This document shows positions 6,374 to 9,419 of a DNA stretch of 9,419 bases, piece by piece. Source of the stretch: Actinomycetes bacterium (GTDB lineage: Bacteria; Actinomycetota; Acidimicrobiia; Acidimicrobiales; Bog-793). The stretch's first letter is position 1; every line of letters starts with the position of its first letter. The position numbers and the translations under genes were made by a program. The notes below the pieces were generated by a model, which did no database searches, was not told where the DNA came from, and was given only the letters and a program-made list of their open reading frames with translations. The stretch spans positions 1 to 9,419 of the forward strand of contig JAKACF010000104.1 in assembly GCA_021821585.1 (NCBI GenBank), given 5' to 3'.

Positions 6374-6391
6374 CCGAGAACGCCCTCTCGG
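6374..6391. repeat. Inverted repeat next to the DUF4097 terminator hairpin
   Basis: CCGAGA (6374-6379) and TCTCGG (6386-6391) form a 6-bp stem with a 6-base loop. Its right arm shares three bases with the larger hairpin at 6389-6416, so the full stems cannot both form at once. In minus-strand transcription it follows the larger hairpin directly. Confidence 0.35.
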
Positions 6392-6416
6392 CCACAGCCC
6401 TTTGGGGCTGTGGCCG
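6389..6416 (-). terminator. 12-bp stem hairpin after the DUF4097 gene
   Basis: CGGCCACAGCCC (6389-6400) pairs perfectly with GGGCTGTGGCCG (6405-6416) around a TTTG loop, starting 12 bases past the DUF4097 stop. There is no T-run in the minus direction, as is common for hairpin terminators proposed in actinobacteria. It probably ends or attenuates the regulator/DUF4097 transcript before the aquaporin gene. Confidence 0.65.
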
Positions 6417-6428
6417 GCCCTGCATGCC

Positions 6429-7229
6429 TCAGGCGGTGGCGGAGGCGATGGTGACGTCCCCGCTGACACTGCGACATGCGATCCGCAGGGCGGCCGACTC
6501 GGGCCCGGTCTCGCTCATGGGCAGGTCGCAGCGGAGCTCGCCCGACACCGTGGTGACGTCGAGGTGCGCTCCCGTGCCGGCGGCGACCCCGATGCGGATG
6601 TCGCCCGAGGCGGTGTCGAACTTGACGTCCCCGGCGGTGACCGAGCCGAGCTCGAGGTCTCCCGAGGCGCTCTTCATCTGGACCGACGACCCGGCCTCCT
6701 CGATGGCGACGTCGCCCGAGGCGACCTTCACGTCGACGGGGCCGGTGACCCGCCGCACGCTCACGTCGGCACTCGCCCCCTTCACCGCCAGGCTGCCGGC
6801 GGACTCGCAGCGCAGGTCGCCGCTCGCCGAGACGAGCTCGACGGCGCCGTCGACCCGGCCGAGGGTGACGTCGGCGCTCGCCACGTTGGCCGTGAAGGCG
6901 GCGAGCGCCACGGCGCAGGTGACGTCCGCCGATGCCGTCGTCACCGAGAGCGACGAGCCCTCGGGCATGGCGATGCGACAGGTGACCTCGACGTCCCGGG
7001 AGAACAGGCGCGCCCGGCGCCCCCGCTGGCCGACCCGGACCTCGAGGCGGTCGCCCTCGAGCGACACCTCGGCGGACTCGATCGCCTCGGTCGAGCGCGT
7101 CGAGCCCGGGTGGCTCGGCTCGAGCTCGACGGTGACCTCGCCGGCGACGGCCGGCGAGATCTCGATGCTGCCAGCGGGCACGTCGACCTCGGCCCGGACG
7201 GGTCCTGCGGCGGTGAACGACCATTCCAT
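6429..7229 (-). CDS. DUF4097-family beta-repeat protein
   Basis: A 266-residue protein with no signal peptide or membrane helix, so probably cytoplasmic. It carries nine copies of a short motif, (T/V/S/G)-(A/V)-S-(A/G)-(D/E)-(V/L/I), starting at residues 98, 116, 134, 151, 169, 187, 206, 227 and 254. Their spacing is 17-19 residues over most of the protein, then 21 and 27. This predicts stacked turns of a beta-solenoid, as in the DUF4097 family (putative adhesin fold). The first 90 residues hold beta strands typical of the family start. ATG 7229 is chosen over the in-frame GTG 7247 because AGAGGAG and AGGAG lie just before it. It follows the ribbon-helix-helix gene by 39 bases and is most likely in its operon and under its control. 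The function is unknown; the intracellular location argues against a surface adhesin. Confidence 0.87.
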   Translation of the reverse strand: MEWSFTAAGPVRAEVDVPAGSIEISPAVAGEVTVELEPSHPGSTRSTEAIESAEVSLEGDRLEVRVGQRGRRARLFSRDVEVTCRIAMPEGSSLSVTTASADVTCAVALAAFTANVASADVTLGRVDGAVELVSASGDLRCESAGSLAVKGASADVSVRRVTGPVDVKVASGDVAIEEAGSSVQMKSASGDLELGSVTAGDVKFDTASGDIRIGVAAGTGAHLDVTTVSGELRCDLPMSETGPESAALRIACRSVSGDVTIASATA

Positions 7230-7235
7230 CTCCTG

Positions 7236-7242
7236 CTCCTCT
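7236..7242 (-). promoter_or_regulatory. Ribosome binding site for the DUF4097 gene
   Basis: On the minus strand AGAGGAG ends 6 bases before ATG 7229, with a second AGGAG directly next to the start. This decides the start in favour of ATG 7229 and contrasts with the upstream gene, which has no ribosome site. Confidence 0.7.
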
Positions 7243-7268
7243 CTCACGGTGACCTTCGGTGACCCGGC

Positions 7269-7760
7269 TCAGCCCTGGACGTAGCCGGTGATCCGGCGCG
7301 GCAGGCGCCGCCCCGGGGGTGTCGGGATCGCCGGGGCCGAGAGCTGGTGGCCGAGGGCGGCGACGATCCAGGCGTTGATCGACGAGCCGCTGCGAGCCGC
7401 CGCCTCCTCGACGAGCGCCTTCAGCCCCTTGGGCAGGCGGACCGTGAGGCGGGTCAGCTCCTCCTCGCCGTAGGCGGCTCCGCCTTCGGTCACCTCCCGG
7501 CCCGGCCGCGGCGGCTCGGCGACCCCGACGAGGCTCACGACGGGGTCGCGACCCTCGAGACGGACCTCGACGCGTGCTCCCGGCGCCGACTCGCTCAGCT
7601 CGCCCGCGAGAACCTGGACGGCGTCGAGCAGGTGGAGGCGGAGCGCCGGCTCGACGGCGGCGACGAGGATCTCCGCCACCCGGCTCGACTCCTCGCCGCC
7701 GACGGCGGCGGCCCGGCGCAGGTCCTCGGAGATCCCGTCGGCGATCGGTGACAGCTGCAT
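7269..7760 (-). CDS. Ribbon-helix-helix (HicB/Arc-like) regulator paired with DUF4097
   Basis: A 163-residue putative DNA-binding regulator. Residues 102-140 form a ribbon-helix-helix domain: the strand LTRLTVRL, then helices PKGLKALVEEAAARSG and SINAWIVAALGHQL. The N-terminal ~75 residues (ISEDLRRAAAVGGEESSRVA, then EPALRLHLLDAV and VEVRLEGRDP) match a domain I recall from actinobacterial proteins encoded next to DUF4097 genes, often annotated HicB-like antitoxin. A Pro-rich linker leads to a conserved-looking end, RRITGYVQG. ATG 7760 is the start and no ribosome site precedes it. A good promoter places the likely transcript start at or beside this A, so the mRNA is probably leaderless. Tandem repeats across the promoter suggest autoregulation. 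No HicA-type toxin is adjacent, so 'antitoxin' is only a family label; a regulator of the DUF4097 gene is more likely. Confidence 0.85.
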   Translation of the reverse strand: MQLSPIADGISEDLRRAAAVGGEESSRVAEILVAAVEPALRLHLLDAVQVLAGELSESAPGARVEVRLEGRDPVVSLVGVAEPPRPGREVTEGGAAYGEEELTRLTVRLPKGLKALVEEAAARSGSSINAWIVAALGHQLSAPAIPTPPGRRLPRRITGYVQG

Positions 7761-7781
7761 GACGTCACTATGACATCACTA
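7760..7781. repeat. Two tandem 11-bp repeats, likely operator of the ribbon-helix-helix protein
   Basis: TGACGTCACTA (7760-7770) is followed directly by TGACATCACTA (7771-7781), identical at 10 of 11 positions. An 11-bp spacing places both on the same face of the helix. Adjacent sites of this kind are usual for cooperatively binding ribbon-helix-helix repressors such as Arc, MetJ and CopG. The repeats cover the start codon, the -10 element and part of the spacer of the minus-strand promoter. The first contains the palindrome TGACGTCA. Binding would block transcription, implying negative autoregulation. Confidence 0.6.
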
Positions 7782-7795
7782 TCGATGTCGGTCAA
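7767..7795 (-). promoter_or_regulatory. Promoter of the ribbon-helix-helix/DUF4097 operon, likely leaderless
   Basis: On the minus strand, TTGACC (7795-7790, 5 of 6 to consensus) and CATAGT (7772-7767, 4 of 6) are separated by 17 bases. The -10 element ends 6 bases before the A of ATG 7760, so transcription would start at or next to the start codon. The -35 overlaps the stop codon of the upstream hydrolase gene (7792-7794). Confidence 0.6.
7772..7789. repeat. Inverted repeat inside the operon promoter
   Basis: GACATC (7772-7777) and GATGTC (7784-7789) form an inverted repeat around ACTATC, between the -35 and -10 elements. The left arm is shared with the second tandem repeat, so the right arm may be a third, inverted half-site for the same regulator. 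Confidence 0.45.
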
Positions 7796-8712
7796 GTGGC
7801 CCGGGTGACGTCGCTCCCACCGAGCCAGCCGAGGATCCGCGGCCCGACGGCGCCGGGCTGCTCGAGGTGGAGGAAGTGGCCGGCGTCCTCGATGATGGCC
7901 ACCCGCGAGCCTGCGGGCAGCAGCGCCTGGATGGTGGCGGCGACGTCCGGCCGTTCGACGACGTCGGCACCGACGCAGCCGTCACGTCTCCCGTGGAGAT
8001 AGAGCGTCGGCTGGGGCACCGGTCCGAGGACCGCCGAGGCCGCCCCGGCGAGATCGGGGGACACGGCTGCCGGGTCGAACATGGCCCGGTAGTAGCCGAG
8101 GGCGGCCGACAGGCTGCCGGGAGCCGAGAGGGCGGCCCTCACGTGGACCAGGTCCTCTGCCGGGTCGTAGCCGGGCGACCAGTCGTGCCAGAGGCGCTCG
8201 ACGAAGGCCATCTCGTCGGCCTCGAGGACGGCCTCGGCGAGCGGCGTCTGGAACAAGAAGAGGTAGAACGAGCGCCTCAGCTGGTCGAAGTCGGAGAGCC
8301 CCTGGACGAAGGCGACCGGGGGCGGGACGGCGAGACCGACGAGCCTCGAGAAGCGCTCGGGTGCGAGGGCGCCGGCGCCGTAGGCGACGGCGGCTCCCCA
8401 GTCGTGGCCGACGAGGGCGGCGTCGGGGCCTCCCCCGAGTCGCTCGTGCAGCCTGACGACGTCGTCGGCGAGCACCGCCAGCGGGTAGCGGCCGTCGTGG
8501 GAGGGCGAGGACGGTCCGTATCCCCTCAGGTAGGGAGCGACGCCGCGCAGCCCGGCTCCGGCGAGGTCGGCCAGCAGGTACCGCCAGGTCCACGGTGTGT
8601 CGGGGAAGCCGTGGAGGCAGAGCACGAGCGGGCCGTCGGCGGGACCGCTCTCGAGAATCCCGAAGGACATCTCGCCGATCTGGACCGTGTCTGTTCGGAT
8701 CGCAGCGCTCAC
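7792..8712 (-). CDS. Alpha/beta hydrolase, epoxide hydrolase-like
   Basis: A 306-residue soluble hydrolase. The alpha/beta-hydrolase landmarks are in order: oxyanion-hole motif HGFP (34-37), the YLRGYGPSS segment (61-69), nucleophile motif GHDWG with Asp104, acid Asp244 in HGRRDG, and base His279 in DAGHFLHLEQP. An Asp nucleophile in GHDWG is typical of epoxide hydrolases. Two cap-domain tyrosines that could activate the epoxide are candidates: Tyr150 in SFYLFLFQTP and Tyr208 in GYYRAMF. Haloalkane dehalogenase is less likely because those enzymes usually have a Trp after the nucleophile in a different context and lack the tyrosine pair. GTG 8712 is the start, with AGGA 7 bases upstream; the nearby ATG at 8720 is out of frame and meets a stop at once. 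The physiological substrate is unknown. It lies 31 bases upstream of the regulator gene, which has its own promoter. Confidence 0.88.
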   Translation of the reverse strand: MSAAIRTDTVQIGEMSFGILESGPADGPLVLCLHGFPDTPWTWRYLLADLAGAGLRGVAPYLRGYGPSSPSHDGRYPLAVLADDVVRLHERLGGGPDAALVGHDWGAAVAYGAGALAPERFSRLVGLAVPPPVAFVQGLSDFDQLRRSFYLFLFQTPLAEAVLEADEMAFVERLWHDWSPGYDPAEDLVHVRAALSAPGSLSAALGYYRAMFDPAAVSPDLAGAASAVLGPVPQPTLYLHGRRDGCVGADVVERPDVAATIQALLPAGSRVAIIEDAGHFLHLEQPGAVGPRILGWLGGSDVTRAT

Positions 8713-8854
8713 CGCACCATCCTGACCGGCTTTCGGCGACCCGGAGCCACCGCTGGGGCGGACCGCTCGCGCACGCGACCTGTCACGGAACCGCTTGAAT
8801 GGAATCTGTGGCAGTGCGCACGCCGGTGGGGTTTCGCGTCAAGGGCGCGCTCGG
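8713..8854. other. Divergent intergenic region
   Basis: This 142-base stretch lies between the hydrolase gene (minus) and the membrane protein gene (plus) and must hold both promoters. AGGA at minus 8723-8720 serves the hydrolase, and AAGGG at plus 8841-8845 probably serves the membrane protein. TGTCAC at 8781-8786 reads GTGACA, a -35-like word, on the minus strand, but no -10 lies at a proper distance. No RNA gene is seen. Confidence 0.4.
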
Positions 8855-9419
8855 ATGACTGCTCTCGTCCTGCTCGGCCTCGTGGCGGTCGTCCTCATCG
8901 CGATGGCGTGGTCCCGCGTGGGCCTCGCCCGCTCGGAGCGGCGCTCGATGCGCAGCTACCAGCGCAACCTGAACGCTCTCGGCGACGTCGCCCGGCGGAG
9001 CGAGGCCCCCGCAAGGGTGCGGCCGGTCCCGCCCGGCCAGCCCGAGCACGGGCACCTGGGCTCCGGGAGCCCGGCTCCCCTCCCCGAGAGGGGACCGCAG
9101 GCACCGGCGACCCGGGCGAGGGGCCCGGCCGCCGCGTCGCCCTTTTCCCGGGTGCCGGCCGACGACGAGGCGACCGGGCCGATCCCGAAGCCTCGCCTCG
9201 TCGACGTCCCGGTGCACTTCGAGGACGACAGCGCATCGCCGGCGGGCCCGGGCGACACGGCGGCCGTTCCCGCCACGACGAGTCGGCGGGCACCCGAGGG
9301 TGTGCTCCGGCGCCGCCCGGTCCGCTCGCCCTCGACGCCCGTCGTCCAGGGCGGCCGGGAGATCGCCTGGGGCCGTCTCGGCGGCGTGGCGGCTGTCGTC
9401 GTCGCCCTCGCCGCACTCG
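8855..9419 (+). CDS. Membrane-anchored protein of unknown function, 3' end outside window
   Basis: An open frame of 188 codons runs from ATG 8855 to the window edge without a stop. The start MTALVLLGLVAVVLIAMAW is a strong membrane helix, followed by the basic segment SRVGLARSERRSMRSYQRN and a short possible helix NLNALGDVARR. A long Pro/Gly/Ala-rich, presumably disordered stretch follows, within which IPKPRLVDVPVHFEDD stands out as a compact conserved-looking patch. Just before the edge, RLGGVAAVVVALAAL begins a second membrane helix. This suggests a bitopic or two-helix actinobacterial membrane protein with a soluble middle region. AAGGG (8841-8845) lies 9 bases before the ATG. The codon use and reading frame look real. 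I cannot name the family. Confidence 0.72.
   Translation, partial: MTALVLLGLVAVVLIAMAWSRVGLARSERRSMRSYQRNLNALGDVARRSEAPARVRPVPPGQPEHGHLGSGSPAPLPERGPQAPATRARGPAAASPFSRVPADDEATGPIPKPRLVDVPVHFEDDSASPAGPGDTAAVPATTSRRAPEGVLRRRPVRSPSTPVVQGGREIAWGRLGGVAAVVVALAAL

Noticed and set aside
5245..7224. Long minus-strand open frame of about 660 codons through the aquaporin and DUF4097 genes
   Set aside because: It is Arg/Gly/Pro-rich with no domain and crosses two recognisable genes in another frame of the same strand, as well as a terminator-like hairpin.
7269..7760. Classical HicAB toxin-antitoxin locus
   Set aside because: The regulator has a HicB/Arc-like domain, but no small HicA-type mRNA interferase gene lies on either side. 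The partner is a DUF4097 protein.
8780..8808. Promoter for the 3' membrane protein gene (CTGTCA ... AATCTG)
   Set aside because: The -35 is acceptable but the -10 matches at only two of six positions. An ECF-type reading of GGAACC here is also too weak to support.

Overview
The window is chromosomal DNA from a very GC-rich bacterium. The genes show strong G/C preference at third codon positions, frequent GTG starts and tight gene packing. Several families point to Actinomycetota, perhaps Acidimicrobiia or a relative: a DUF6458-type small membrane protein, a DUF6941-type protein, a short-form actinobacterial MutY, and a ribbon-helix-helix/DUF4097 pair. The lineage is inferred from family resemblance only. 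No rRNA, tRNA, CRISPR array, transposase, phage gene or integration site was found.

Layout. (1) 1-1079, plus strand: the 3' part of a MarR-type regulator that enters from outside the window, a 269-base gap, then a two-helix DUF6458-like membrane protein. (2) 1120-3462, minus strand: a SAM-dependent methyltransferase followed 9 bases later by a 550-residue acyl-CoA dehydrogenase. The latter has the architecture of (2S)-methylsuccinyl-CoA dehydrogenase. Its last codons form a near-perfect hairpin. (3) 3524-5402, plus strand, divergent from (2): a DUF6941-like gene, a MaoC-type hydratase overlapping it by 4 bases, and mutY 8 bases later, probably one transcript. (4) 5427-7760, minus strand: an aquaporin-family channel, a hairpin-rich intergenic stretch, a DUF4097 beta-repeat protein and its upstream ribbon-helix-helix regulator. 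(5) 7792-8712, minus strand: an epoxide hydrolase-like alpha/beta hydrolase. (6) 8855 to the end, plus strand: the 5' part of a membrane protein that leaves the window.

How the genes may work together. The dehydrogenase and the MaoC hydratase diverge from one region and could catalyse consecutive steps on a branched C5 acyl-CoA (methylsuccinyl-CoA to mesaconyl-CoA to a hydroxy-acyl-CoA); this is inference. The most system-like unit is the regulator/DUF4097 pair. The regulator gene appears to be transcribed as a leaderless mRNA. Two tandem 11-bp repeats, a typical operator geometry for ribbon-helix-helix proteins, lie across its -10 element and start codon, so the pair looks autoregulated. Its biological role is unknown to me, and it is the best candidate here for something not yet described.
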